Positions 47,146-56,010 of a stretch of DNA of 64,000 nt are shown here, piece after piece. Origin of the DNA: Marinobacter changyiensis. GTDB taxonomy: Bacteria; Pseudomonadota; Gammaproteobacteria; Pseudomonadales; Oleiphilaceae. Both the position numbers and the translations under genes were made by a program. Positions within the stretch are counted from its first letter, which is position 1, and every line of letters begins with the position of its first letter. Below the pieces are notes generated by a model. That model did no database searches, had not been told where the DNA came from, and saw only the letters and a list, made by a program, of their open reading frames with translations. The stretch covers positions 431,586-495,585 of the forward strand of contig NZ_VZZZ01000005.1 in assembly GCF_009193265.1 (NCBI RefSeq), given 5' to 3'.

Positions 47146-49539
47146 ATGTCATTCTTTCGCACCAGCACTCTTCACCTCAGCACTCTGCACACCAAACTGC
47201 GCCGCGAACTGTGGCAGATGCGGGGTCAGACCCTGGCCATCGCCCTGGTGATCGCGGGCGGCATTGCAGTGTGCCTGCTGTCGCTGGTGAACTATTCCTC
47301 GCTTACAGCCACCCGCGAGCAGTATTACCAGGAACATCAGTTTGCTGATGTATTCGCCGACTTGAAGCGCGCGCCGCGGCATGTATTACAACGGGCGGCA
47401 GACCTTCCCGGCGTTACCCGCCTGAGCGGGCGGGTAGAGGGCGTGGCCAAGCTTGAGGTGCCTGGTTTCAGTGATCCGGCATCCGCGCGCCTGGTCTCGC
47501 TGCCGCCGGTCGGCCAGCCAGACGTCAACCGCATCTTTCTGCGCAACGGGCGTTTGCCCCATGCCGCCCATAGCGACGAGGTCGCAGTGATCGGCAGCTT
47601 TGCCGACGCTCACGACCTCCGTCCGGGCGACCAGCTGGGCGCCATCATCAACGGCCGCCGTCAGACCCTCACCATAGTAGGCATTGTCGAGTCACCGGAG
47701 TTCATTTATGTCATTCCTCCCGGCGCGATGCTGCCTGACTATGATCGATACGGCGTGCTCTGGATGCCCGAGGAAGCGTTGGCGTCAGCCATGGACATGC
47801 GCGGGGCCTTCAACAGTCTGGTATTGCAGGTAGACCCGTCCTTTCCGGTGGCCGGTGTGATCGACTTGCTCGACCGGTTGCTGGCCCCTTACGGGAGCAC
47901 CGGCGCCTACGCCCGGGAAGACCAGTTTTCCCACCGCTTCCTGAGCGACGAGCTGAACCAGCTGAAAACCATGGCACTGGTATTTCCGACCATCTTCATG
48001 GCCGTCGCCATGTTCCTGCTCAATGTGGTGATCACCCGGTTGATCAGCACCCAGCGGGACATCATTGCGGTCTTGAAGGCCTTTGGTTATGGCAACTGGC
48101 AGATTGGCTGGCATTACAGCCAGCTGGTACTCGCGATCGCCCTGATCGGCTACGCGATTGGGACGGCTGCTGGCCTGTGGCTGGGCCGGGCCCTGGGCGT
48201 GCTCTATATGGAATTCTACCGGTTTCCGGAATTGCTGTTCCGCATCAGCCCCTGGTGGCTATTGCTGCTGGGTCTGCTGACTCTTTTGGTAGCCTGGCTT
48301 GGGGGCTGGCGGGCCATTCACCATGCCGCTTCCCTGCCGCCGGCGGAAGCCATGCGGCCGGAAGCCCCGGCCAGTTATCAGGTGACCCTCGCAGAGCGCC
48401 TGTTGTCGTGGATACGCTTCAGCCAGCCCTCCCGCATGATCGTCCGGCAGCTGGCACGGCGCCCGGCCCGCGCCGCCCTGTCGGTGACAGGCATCGCCAT
48501 GGCAACCGCCATTGTCATGGTGGGCAACTTCCAGTTCAGCTCGGTCTCCCTGATGGTATACACCCAGTTTGCCAAGGTTCAGCAACAGGACCTGACCGTC
48601 AGCCTGACCGACCCGGTGCATCAGTCTGCGATGTATGGCATGGCACGTCAGCCGGGTGTGCGTTATGTCGAGGGCCGGCGCGTAGTGGCCGTGGAATTGG
48701 TCAATAGTCATCGACAGTGGCGCACCGCTTTGACGGGAATTCCGGACCAGGCCCGACTGCAGTTCGTGGTGGACGAACACCTCAATCAGGTTCCAATACC
48801 CCCGGCAGGGCTGTTGCTGACCGATTTCCTGGCGACACGGCTGGGACTCGCCGCCGGCGACACTGTTCAGGTGAAGGTACTGGAAGCCGAGCGTCCGGTG
48901 CTGGACCTGCAGGTTGCCGGAGTGACCAGCGAGTTCCTGGGCGTGGGTGCCTATATGAACCTGGCGGCCATGAATCGGGCGCTGAAGGATGGGGCGGTGG
49001 TCAACCAGGTGCTGATGAACCTGGACCCGGACCAGGCGGAAACCGTGTATCGTGACCTGCGGGACACCCCAAGGGTGATGGCCCTCAATGTCCGCCAGGC
49101 AATGCTGGACAGTTTTTTCGAGACCCTGGCAAAAACGTTCCTTACCTTTACCTGGGTCATCAGTGTGCTCGGTGGCATCATCGCCTTCGGCGTGATCTAC
49201 AACACCGTACGGATTTCCCTGGCCGAGCGCGGGCGGGACCTGGCGAGCCTGAGAGTGTTGGGCTACAGCCACAACGAAGTGGCCCATATTCTTCTGGGTG
49301 AGCTGGCCATCCTGCTGATACTGGGGATACCCCTGGGCTGGGCCATTGGTCACGGGCTGGCCAGCCTGGTGGTGACGATGATGCAAACCGAACTGTACCG
49401 GGTACCCTTGATTATCAGCGGCAGAACGCTGGCTCTGGCGGCTAATGTGGTGATCGTGTCTGCCCTGGTATCCGGATTCATTACCTGGTGGCGCCTGCGC
49501 AACCTGGACCTGGTGGCAGTCCTGAAAACCCGGGAATAA
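47146..49539 (+). CDS. FtsX-domain ABC permease with two repeats
   Basis: A 797-residue protein with an N-terminal TM, a large periplasmic domain (about 55-265), a bundle of TMs near 275-400, a second periplasmic domain (about 440-640), and three or more TMs at the end. Both halves end in FtsX/MacB-like TM units (FLLNVVITRLISTQRDIIAVLKAFGYGNWQIG in part, and VISVLGGIIAFGVIYNTVRISLAERGRDLASLRVLG in part). The duplicated form is typical of DevC/YbbP-like permeases. Substrate is unknown. It is translated together with the adjacent ATPase and adaptor genes. Confidence 0.9.
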   Translation: MSFFRTSTLHLSTLHTKLRRELWQMRGQTLAIALVIAGGIAVCLLSLVNYSSLTATREQYYQEHQFADVFADLKRAPRHVLQRAADLPGVTRLSGRVEGVAKLEVPGFSDPASARLVSLPPVGQPDVNRIFLRNGRLPHAAHSDEVAVIGSFADAHDLRPGDQLGAIINGRRQTLTIVGIVESPEFIYVIPPGAMLPDYDRYGVLWMPEEALASAMDMRGAFNSLVLQVDPSFPVAGVIDLLDRLLAPYGSTGAYAREDQFSHRFLSDELNQLKTMALVFPTIFMAVAMFLLNVVITRLISTQRDIIAVLKAFGYGNWQIGWHYSQLVLAIALIGYAIGTAAGLWLGRALGVLYMEFYRFPELLFRISPWWLLLLGLLTLLVAWLGGWRAIHHAASLPPAEAMRPEAPASYQVTLAERLLSWIRFSQPSRMIVRQLARRPARAALSVTGIAMATAIVMVGNFQFSSVSLMVYTQFAKVQQQDLTVSLTDPVHQSAMYGMARQPGVRYVEGRRVVAVELVNSHRQWRTALTGIPDQARLQFVVDEHLNQVPIPPAGLLLTDFLATRLGLAAGDTVQVKVLEAERPVLDLQVAGVTSEFLGVGAYMNLAAMNRALKDGAVVNQVLMNLDPDQAETVYRDLRDTPRVMALNVRQAMLDSFFETLAKTFLTFTWVISVLGGIIAFGVIYNTVRISLAERGRDLASLRVLGYSHNEVAHILLGELAILLILGIPLGWAIGHGLASLVVTMMQTELYRVPLIISGRTLALAANVVIVSALVSGFITWWRLRNLDLVAVLKTRE

Positions 49540-49559
49540 TCTGAGCAAGGAAATCGGTA

Positions 49560-50786
49560 ATGGCAGAGGGTAAACACATGGCTGGCAAATGGATGTTCTG
49601 GTCGGTCCTTGGGGTGCTGGCCATCGTTGTGGTGGCTTATGTACTGCGACCGGAGCCGGTGTGGGTAGACCTGGCAACGGTGCACCGGGGTCCCATGCAA
49701 GTCACCATCCTTGAGGAAGGCAAAACCCGGGTGAAAGACCGTTATGTGGTCTCCTCGCCGGTTACCGGTTATCTGCACCGGGTTGAGCTCGACGTGGGCG
49801 ATCCGGTGATTCCCGGCGAGTTACTGACCGAGGTGGACCCGATGCCAGCCAGTGTCCTGGACGCCCGCAGTCGGGCCGAAGCAGAAGCGAGAATCGAGGC
49901 CGCGCGCTCGGCCCTGAACTCCGTCCGCCAGAAAACCCAGGCGGCGGCGGCTGACGCCGAACTGGCTGAAACAGAGTATCAGCGACTGCGTAGCCTTGAT
50001 CGTTCGGATTTCATATCCCGCGAGCGCCTGCAACAGGCCCAGTCTACCGCCGCCCGCACCCAGGCCATTCTGCGATCCGCCCGCTTTGATGAAGAAGTCG
50101 CTGCCCACGAACTGGCTGCAGCCCGAACCCGGCTTGAGGTTTCCGCGGCGCGGTCCGAAGGCGAAAAACCAGCGGAGAAGATAGCGGTGCGTTCGCCAGT
50201 CAACGGCCACGTTCTGGGCATTCTCCGCAAAAGCGAAGGGGTCATCCAGGCTGGGGAGGCCATCCTTGAGCTTGGCGACCCGGGCGCCCTGGAAGTGGTG
50301 GTGGATGTGCTCAGCTTCGATGCGGTTAAACTGGCGCCCGGCGTTGAAACGCGGCTCGACGGCTGGGGTGGTACGGTACTGGACGCGGTGGTTCGCCGCG
50401 TCGAACCCGTGGGGTTTGAGGATGTCTCTGCTCTCGGCGTGGAAGAGCAGCGCGTCAGGGTCATAGCGGATATGGTCACCCCCCGAGAGCGCTGGGAAAT
50501 GCTGGGGGACGGATACCGCGTGGATGCCGAGTTCATCCTGTGGCAGTCCTCAGACGTGCTCCAGGCCCCGGCATCCGCGATCTTCCAGCACAATGACCAG
50601 CCCACCACCTTTGTGGTTAAAGACGGCCGGGCAGTGATGCAGACGGTGGAAACCGGCCAGAGTAATGGCCTGATGACGGTGGTAAAAAGCGGGCTGGAGG
50701 AAGGCGATCAGGTGGTCCGCCATCCCGGGAGGGAGCTCAGTGATGGTGACCGAATTCAAGTCAGGTTTCCGGTCACAAGTAATTGA
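49560..50786 (+). CDS. HlyD-type periplasmic adaptor (membrane fusion protein)
   Basis: A 408-residue adaptor. An N-terminal TM anchor (MFWSVLGVLAIVVVAYVL, about residues 12-29) is followed by the barrel-lipoyl half-motif SPVTGYLHRVELDVGDPVIPG, a coiled-coil hairpin (about 95-195, with EAEARIEAARSALNSVRQKT), and the second half (IAVRSPVNGHVLGILRKSEG). The C-terminal domain closes the fold. AGGA eight bases upstream supports the first ATG. It should link the FtsX permease to a TolC-like channel; none is encoded nearby. Confidence 0.92.
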   Translation: MAEGKHMAGKWMFWSVLGVLAIVVVAYVLRPEPVWVDLATVHRGPMQVTILEEGKTRVKDRYVVSSPVTGYLHRVELDVGDPVIPGELLTEVDPMPASVLDARSRAEAEARIEAARSALNSVRQKTQAAAADAELAETEYQRLRSLDRSDFISRERLQQAQSTAARTQAILRSARFDEEVAAHELAAARTRLEVSAARSEGEKPAEKIAVRSPVNGHVLGILRKSEGVIQAGEAILELGDPGALEVVVDVLSFDAVKLAPGVETRLDGWGGTVLDAVVRRVEPVGFEDVSALGVEEQRVRVIADMVTPRERWEMLGDGYRVDAEFILWQSSDVLQAPASAIFQHNDQPTTFVVKDGRAVMQTVETGQSNGLMTVVKSGLEEGDQVVRHPGRELSDGDRIQVRFPVTSN

Positions 50787-51042
50787 CACTTGATCCTTGC
50801 AGATCCGACTGCCCGGAAATTTGTCGTCCCTGACATATGGCCTGAACAGGCTGGAGCTCTCGACGTGAGTCAACGACCGTTTCCGCCGCCTGGCAGAATC
50901 CCGCCTGAGCCGGACGGCTCTTCTGCGGTTCCGCTAAGGTATCGTGGGCATCGGGCATAAGCACCATGGCGACGACCAGCTGCACTGAAAAGACGTTGGT
51001 ACCAGGATAAAGCCTTGTATAAATGAAGATTGCCGCTGCCAT
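50773..51042 (-). CDS. Hypothetical 89-residue protein
   Basis: The frame starts at an ATG with AGGAG five bases upstream. The first 29 residues are largely hydrophobic (MAAAIFIYTRLYPGTNVF, then SVQLVVAMVLM), followed by a polar, Gln-rich tail. I do not recognise a family. The end overlaps the adaptor gene by 14 bp in convergent orientation. The good ribosome site favours a real gene, but composition and lack of homology leave doubt. Confidence 0.35.
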   Translation of the reverse strand: MAAAIFIYTRLYPGTNVFSVQLVVAMVLMPDAHDTLAEPQKSRPAQAGFCQAAETVVDSRRELQPVQAICQGRQISGQSDLQGSSVNYL

Positions 51043-51339
51043 GAAGGCTCCTGGAGTTCGTGCCGTTTCTCGGGCGGTGGCTGAGCAGGTATTACTTCCT
51101 TTTTGAGCCGCCATATCAGAGCCCTATCCAAATAAATGTGGAAGATCCCTGGAATTCTATCTCACATAAAATTTAAAAAAATATAATAAAATACAAAAAT
51201 TTATCAATTTTTCGAAGCTTTTGAGGGAGCGTGACCAAAGCATACCATAGCAAGGATTGGGCCAGACGGGTGGCTAATTGCTTCCCTGATTGTCGTACTG
51301 CTAGGCTTGAGGCAAGCACTCGCCAGGGAAGCTGCGTTA
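51043..51339. promoter_or_regulatory. AT-rich region upstream of gltS
   Basis: A strongly AT-rich tract (about 51165-51220, runs of A and T) stands out from the GC-rich surroundings and probably contains the gltS promoter. The gltS frame also stays open through DGWLIASLIVVLLGLRQ before the chosen start, with only TTG or ATT codons available there. Confidence 0.45.
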
Positions 51340-52551
51340 ATGCTGATAAACACGCCAGTAACGGCAGCAATTGCGATCATCGCATTATGGCTCGGGTTCC
51401 ATATCAACCGGAAAGTCGGCTTCTTGCATACCTACAACATCCCCCCGGCAGTCTCCGGCGGCCTGCTTATAAGCTCGTTAGTAGCTGTCATCGAGGCGAC
51501 CACGGACCGCGAGATCCGGTTTGATCTCCAGGTGCGGGACCTGCTTCTGATCACGTTTTTCAGCACCATAGGACTCTCCGCACGCCTGCGCCAGATGCTT
51601 GAAGGTGGTAAGGCGCTAGCCATCCTGCTGGGGCTGGCGGTAGTGCTGTTGTTGATTCAGAACCTGACCGGGACCCTGATGGCCCTGGCCGCTGGTGAAA
51701 GCCCTCTTTTAGGCCTGATTGGAGGCAGTGTATCGTTGGCAGGCGGGCATGGCACCGCCATCACCTGGGGCCAGCTGTTCGAGGAGCACTTTGATCTGAC
51801 CAACGCAAGCTCCATGGGCATGACCTTCGCAACCGCGGGCCTGATCTCAGGCGGGCTGATTGGTGGACCGGTGGGGGCGTGGCTTATCCGCCGGAACAAT
51901 CTGCATTCAGAAGAGCGAACGCCCGAGCTTCCGCACATAGAGTCCGGGCAGAACATCACTTACATCATTGAGCTGAACAGCGTGTTGACCGCCGTGCTGC
52001 TTATTGCCCTGTGCTTTGCCCTCGGCGCCACCGTTTATGGGTGGCTTTCCGACGTTGGCATCCGTTTACCGGCGTTCCTGACTGCCATGTTCCTGGGCAT
52101 CTTGCTGACCAACGGCCTTGAACTGTGCCGCATCAACATCGATTATCGACCAATTCAGCTGGCTGGCGACCTGAGCCTTCAGCTTTTTCTCGGTATGAGC
52201 CTGATCAGCCTTCCACTCCTTTCCCTGCAGGGCGCCTTCGGCCTGATCAGCCTGGTGATGGTGATGCAGGCGATTGTCATCACCCTGTTAACTATTTTTG
52301 TCGTATTCCCAATGCTCGGCCGGAGCTATGATGCAGCCTGTATCTCTTCAGGCTTTATCGGCATGGGTCTGGGCGCAACCCCCGTGGGCATCGCCAACAT
52401 GAACGCCCTGACCAACCGTTTCGGCCCCAGCCCCAAGGCCTATCTGGTCATCCCCTTGCTGGGGGCTTTCTTTATCGATATCGCCAACGCGAGTCTGGTA
52501 CAGCTCCTGCTAGGGCTGGATTACCGATGGATGACCACTACTTCCCATTGA
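51340..52551 (+). CDS. gltS: Sodium/glutamate symporter GltS
   Basis: A 403-residue transporter matching GltS (E. coli 401). Conserved pieces are YNIPPAVSGGLLISSL, LLLITFFSTIGLSARL, GGSVSLAGGHGTAITW (the re-entrant loop glycine-rich motif), ATAGLISGGLIGGPVGAWLI, SGFIGMGLGATPVGIANMNA (second re-entrant loop) and LLGAFFIDIANASLVQL. It imports L- or D-glutamate with Na+. I use the first ATG; the frame stays open upstream and could add a TM if a TTG at 51307 is used. It overlaps the convergent LysE gene by 14 bp. Confidence 0.92.
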   Translation: MLINTPVTAAIAIIALWLGFHINRKVGFLHTYNIPPAVSGGLLISSLVAVIEATTDREIRFDLQVRDLLLITFFSTIGLSARLRQMLEGGKALAILLGLAVVLLLIQNLTGTLMALAAGESPLLGLIGGSVSLAGGHGTAITWGQLFEEHFDLTNASSMGMTFATAGLISGGLIGGPVGAWLIRRNNLHSEERTPELPHIESGQNITYIIELNSVLTAVLLIALCFALGATVYGWLSDVGIRLPAFLTAMFLGILLTNGLELCRINIDYRPIQLAGDLSLQLFLGMSLISLPLLSLQGAFGLISLVMVMQAIVITLLTIFVVFPMLGRSYDAACISSGFIGMGLGATPVGIANMNALTNRFGPSPKAYLVIPLLGAFFIDIANASLVQLLLGLDYRWMTTTSH

Positions 52552-53158
52552 GAATGCCAAACACCAGGCGGCCAGCCAGTCCTACCAGCACCGCGCCGAA
52601 GATGCGCTCGAACCAGATGGTGTTCTGGCGCAGCAAGTGAAGCCAGCGCGGGTTCGAGAACAGCCAGGTGACGAACAGATACCAGCCTCCGTCAATGACC
52701 ATAGCCGTGGCGGCATAGCCGAACCTGGCAAGCATGCCGGTATCAGTGCCCACGACCTGACTGAACAGCGCCAGGAAAAATACCGCGATCTTCGGGTTCA
52801 GAAGCACAACCAGAAACCCGTCCCTGGCGGCACTCGCGGTGGTAGGAGCTTCCGGTAACGGGGCCTCGCCCTGGGGTTTTGCCATCAAACCCTTCACCCC
52901 AAGCCATGCCAGGTAGGCCGCACCGCCCCATTGCAGAACCGAAAAGGCCACCGGGGAAGCGGTAATGATGGCAGCCAGGCCGAGAATGCTCAGAAAGGCG
53001 TAAATACCCACGCCAAGGCCGTGGGTGAGAGCAGTAATCATGCCGTTACGGCGACCGCCGGTGAGCGTCTGCTTCAGAACAAGGGCCAGTGACGGCCCCG
53101 GGGACATGGCGCCAAGTACGCAGATTGTCACAACGGTTAGCCAGGTGGCCAGGGTCAT
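52538..53158 (-). CDS. LysE-family amino acid exporter
   Basis: A 206-residue, six-TM LysE/RhtB protein. The defining motif GAMSPGPSLALVLKQTLTGGRRNGM is in the first two helices (given here in parts), and FLVVLLNPKIAVFFLALFSQ lies in the second half. Members export amino acids or homoserine lactones; the substrate here is unknown. It converges on gltS with 14 bp overlap. Downstream on the other side lies the siderophore locus, transcribed divergently. Confidence 0.9.
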   Translation of the reverse strand: MTLATWLTVVTICVLGAMSPGPSLALVLKQTLTGGRRNGMITALTHGLGVGIYAFLSILGLAAIITASPVAFSVLQWGGAAYLAWLGVKGLMAKPQGEAPLPEAPTTASAARDGFLVVLLNPKIAVFFLALFSQVVGTDTGMLARFGYAATAMVIDGGWYLFVTWLFSNPRWLHLLRQNTIWFERIFGAVLVGLAGRLVFGILNGK

Positions 53159-53218
53159 CGGGGATTGATCCTTTTACGCTGTTGCGAAAGCGGAGATTAT
53201 ACAGAAACCGGGACAAAA

Positions 53219-53263
53219 CTAGTTCACCACCACGGCGATTACCAGTGCGCCACAGGCCGCAAG
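53219..53263 (-). pseudogene. Fragment of a UbiA/MenA-like prenyltransferase gene
   Basis: These 45 bp read LAACGALVIAVVVN-stop, matching LAAYGALVIAVVV of the intact prenyltransferase gene at 62348-63229. Most differences are at third codon positions (CTT/CTG, GCG/GCT; one TGT/TAT change), so the copy diverged while coding. Nothing else of the gene is present: a Fur-box-like site lies directly on its 5' side. It contains the left 28-bp direct repeat. Confidence 0.6.
53225..53252. repeat. Left copy of a 28-bp exact direct repeat flanking the siderophore module
   Basis: Bases 53225-53252 (beginning CACCACCACGGCGATTACC) are identical to 62528-62555 and in the same orientation. The match continues with 8 of 11 identities beyond the core. 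The two copies bracket about 9.3 kb. Confidence 0.85.
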
Positions 53264-53264
53264 T

Positions 53265-53283
53265 GATAATGATTCTGTTTTAA
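53265..53283. promoter_or_regulatory. Fur-box-like site upstream of the ABC exporter
   Basis: GATAATGATTCTGTTTTAA matches the Fur consensus GATAATGATAATCATTATC at 12 of 19 positions, including the whole left GATAATGAT. It lies 67 bp before the exporter start and shares GAATCATTATC (reverse strand) with the receptor promoter, so iron repression is likely. Confidence 0.55.
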
Positions 53284-53349
53284 AGCCCAGGGAAATCCGC
53301 TACCCTTGCCACCCTTTTGCCTGCAAATTCCAGGGGAGACAAGCGACGT

Positions 53350-55173
53350 ATGTCCTCACACAGCCATCACGACACCAGCAGTTTTGCCGCACTTGGCCGC
53401 CTGCTGAAGTACGCCCGGGGTTACCGCAGGCAGATTATCGCAGCGACCACCTGCTCCATTATCAACAAGCTGTTCGACATTGCACCCGAGATTCTGATCG
53501 GTATCGCTATCGATGTGGTGGTGAACAAGGAAGAGAGTTTTGTCTCCGGTCTGGGTTTCGATACGGCCCAGGAACAGATCACCATTCTTGCGGTCCTCAC
53601 CTTTTTTATCTGGGCCGGTGAATCCATCTTCGAGTACCTGTTCCAGATTCTTTGGCGCAACCTGGCCCAGCGCCTGCAGTCGGACCTGCGGCAGGATGCC
53701 TACGAACATGCCCAGAAACTGGACATGAGCTTCTTCGAGGCCCGCAGTTCCGGTCAGCTGGTTGCCACCATGAACGATGACGTCAACCAGCTGGAGCGAT
53801 TCCTGGATGGCGGCGCCAATGCCATGATCCAGGTGGTGGTGACCGTGGTGGCGGTGGGTGCGGTGTTCTTTGTGCTGTCACCGCTGATTGCCCTGCTGGC
53901 ATTCTCCCCGATCCCGCTGATCGTCTGGGGCGCCTTCTACTTCCAGCGCAAGGCCGGCCCACTCTATGCGGATGTGCGGGAAAAAGTGGGCGATCTGTCC
54001 AGCCGGCTGGCCAACAACCTGGGTGGCATCGCCACCATCAAGAGCTTCACGGCGGAACAGCGTGAAGCCGAACGCCTCAAGGCCAGCAGTGAGGCCTACG
54101 TCGAGGCCAACCGCCGAGCCATTCGCATCAGTTCAGCGTTTATCCCGGTGATCCGCATGGCCATCCTGGCGGGTTTCCTGGCCACCTTTACCGTCGGTGG
54201 CATGATGGCTCTGGAAGGCACCCTGAATGTTGGCGCCTACGGAGTACTGGTGTTCCTGACCCAGCGCCTGCTGTGGCCATTGACCGGGCTTGCCGAAGTG
54301 ATCGACCTGTTTGAACGGGCCATGGCCAGCACCCGCCGCATCCTCGACCTGCTGGCCGAGCCGGTGCATGTGCGGGACGATGCCAACGAAGCACTTCTGA
54401 AGCCGGTAAAGGGTGAAGTCACCTTCGAGCACGTCAGTTTTCACTACCCGTCCAGCGGCGCTGGCATCGACAACATATCGGTTCAGGTTCCGGCCGGAAA
54501 TACTCTGGCACTGGTTGGTGCCACCGGCTCCGGCAAGTCGACACTGATCAAGCTGCTGTTGCGGTTTTACGACCCTTCCGGAGGGCAGATTCGCATCGAC
54601 GGCCAGCCCATTCAGTCCGTCAGTCTCAAATCTCTGCGGGAGGCTATCGGGCTGGTCAGCCAGGATGTTTACCTGTTCGAGGGCAGCATCCGTGACAATC
54701 TTGCCTATGGCTTCCCCGGCGCCAGTGATGAACAGATCATTGAGGCGGCAAAAACCGCCGAGGCCTGGTCCTTCATCGAAGCACTGCCCGAAGGGTTGTC
54801 CACCGCTGTGGGCGAACGCGGAGTGCGTCTTTCAGGCGGTCAGCGCCAGCGACTTTCCCTGGCCCGGGCGCTGCTGAAAGACCCACCCATCCTGGTATTG
54901 GACGAAGCCACCAGCGCCGTCGACAACGAAACCGAGGCCGCCATCCAGCGGTCCCTGAAGCGCATCGGCCATAATCGCACGGTGATCATGATCGCCCACC
55001 GGCTGTCCACCATTGTGGAGGCTGACACCATCGCCGTGGTGGATGGGGGACAGATTGTGGAGTCCGGGCGCCACGAGGAGCTGGTGGCGAACAACGGACC
55101 CTATGCGGCTCAGTGGCGGGTTCAGACCGGTCAAGTGTATAGCCCGGTGGTCACGTCGCTTCCAAATCCCTAA
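53350..55173 (+). CDS. ABC exporter half-transporter (MsbA/ATM1-like fold) of the iron locus
   Basis: This 607-residue protein has six TM helices (about 1-325) followed by an ATPase domain: Walker A VGATGSGKST, signature LSGGQRQRLSLARALL and Walker B ILVLDEATSAVD, then a switch His (IMIAHRLSTI). It works as a homodimeric or heterodimeric exporter. The Fur-box-like promoter and the following siderophore importer suggest roles in siderophore release or recycling, or in ferrisiderophore import as for mycobacterial IrtAB; none is proven. I start at MSSHSHHDTS, not at an upstream TTG. Confidence 0.9.
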   Translation: MSSHSHHDTSSFAALGRLLKYARGYRRQIIAATTCSIINKLFDIAPEILIGIAIDVVVNKEESFVSGLGFDTAQEQITILAVLTFFIWAGESIFEYLFQILWRNLAQRLQSDLRQDAYEHAQKLDMSFFEARSSGQLVATMNDDVNQLERFLDGGANAMIQVVVTVVAVGAVFFVLSPLIALLAFSPIPLIVWGAFYFQRKAGPLYADVREKVGDLSSRLANNLGGIATIKSFTAEQREAERLKASSEAYVEANRRAIRISSAFIPVIRMAILAGFLATFTVGGMMALEGTLNVGAYGVLVFLTQRLLWPLTGLAEVIDLFERAMASTRRILDLLAEPVHVRDDANEALLKPVKGEVTFEHVSFHYPSSGAGIDNISVQVPAGNTLALVGATGSGKSTLIKLLLRFYDPSGGQIRIDGQPIQSVSLKSLREAIGLVSQDVYLFEGSIRDNLAYGFPGASDEQIIEAAKTAEAWSFIEALPEGLSTAVGERGVRLSGGQRQRLSLARALLKDPPILVLDEATSAVDNETEAAIQRSLKRIGHNRTVIMIAHRLSTIVEADTIAVVDGGQIVESGRHEELVANNGPYAAQWRVQTGQVYSPVVTSLPNP

Positions 55174-55181
55174 GATTTATT

Positions 55182-55200
55182 GATAGTAATTATCATTTAG
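55182..55200. promoter_or_regulatory. Fur-box-like site upstream of the siderophore importer operon
   Basis: GATAGTAATTATCATTTAG matches the 19-bp Fur consensus at 13 positions, with a clear inverted core (ATAGTAATTATCATT). It lies in the 63 bp between the exporter stop and the importer ATPase start, giving the fhu-like genes their own iron-responsive promoter. Confidence 0.65.
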
Positions 55201-55236
55201 ATTAACATGCAGGACCTAAGAATCACGGGAGCCTGC

Positions 55237-56010
55237 ATGTCTGCGTTCTTCGAAGTGTCCGGCCTGGGCATGAACCTCGGCGATGCCTCTATCCTCCGGA
55301 ACATCAACGCCCAGTTCCGCGAAGGCGAGGTGACTGCGCTTCTCGGTCGCAATGGCTCCGGCAAGTCCACACTGCTGAAGATTCTGGCACGGCAGATGTC
55401 TCCCACCTCGGGCGATGTCAGCCTGCTTGGCAGCTCTTTCCGCACCACCGGCGCCCGGCAATTCGCCCGCACGGTGGGTTACCTGCCCCAACACCCACCC
55501 GGCACCGATGGCCTCACCGTACGGGAACTCGTCGCTCTTGGCCGCTATCCCTGGCGCGGGCCCCTGGGCCGCTACAACGAAGAGGACCACCGGCTGATCG
55601 ACCAGGCCATTGTCGATACCGGGCTTACCCAGTTTACGCATCGCTCCGTCGACACCCTATCCGGCGGAGAACGCCAGCGTGCCTGGATTGCCATGCTGCT
55701 GGCCCAACAAACCCGCTGCCTGCTGCTGGATGAGCCCATCTCCGCCCTCGACGTGAAACACCAGGTGGAAACCCTGCGCCTGGTGCACCGCCTGGCGGAA
55801 GAACGGGAACTCACCGTGGTCGTGGTGCTGCATGATGTAGACCTGGCCGCCCGTTTCTGCGACCGGCTGGTGGCACTCAAGTCGGGACAACTGATTGCCG
55901 ACGGCAGTCCCCGGAACATTATGGATTCAGGGATTCTGGAAACCATCTACGGTGTACCCATGGGCGTGATGGAGCGGGCGCCGGGTCAGTGGGTGTCTTA
56001 TGTCCATTGA
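55237..56010 (+). CDS. Ferrisiderophore ABC importer ATPase (FhuC/FecE type)
   Basis: A 257-residue ATPase with Walker A GRNGSGKST (37-45), YLPQHPPGTDGLTVRELVALGRYPW (Q-loop region, in parts), signature LSGGERQRAWIAMLLAQ, Walker B CLLLDEPISALD and switch VVVLHDVDLAARFCDRL. This is the siderophore/cobalamin importer pattern. I start at MSAFFEVSG because GGGAG lies five bases upstream; an ATG at 55207 has no ribosome site. It overlaps the binding-protein gene by 11 bp. Confidence 0.93.
   Translation: MSAFFEVSGLGMNLGDASILRNINAQFREGEVTALLGRNGSGKSTLLKILARQMSPTSGDVSLLGSSFRTTGARQFARTVGYLPQHPPGTDGLTVRELVALGRYPWRGPLGRYNEEDHRLIDQAIVDTGLTQFTHRSVDTLSGGERQRAWIAMLLAQQTRCLLLDEPISALDVKHQVETLRLVHRLAEERELTVVVVLHDVDLAARFCDRLVALKSGQLIADGSPRNIMDSGILETIYGVPMGVMERAPGQWVSYVH

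Noticed and set aside
48259..49677. 472-codon minus-strand frame antisense to the FtsX permease
   Set aside because: Shadow frame; the permease and adaptor read through on the plus strand.
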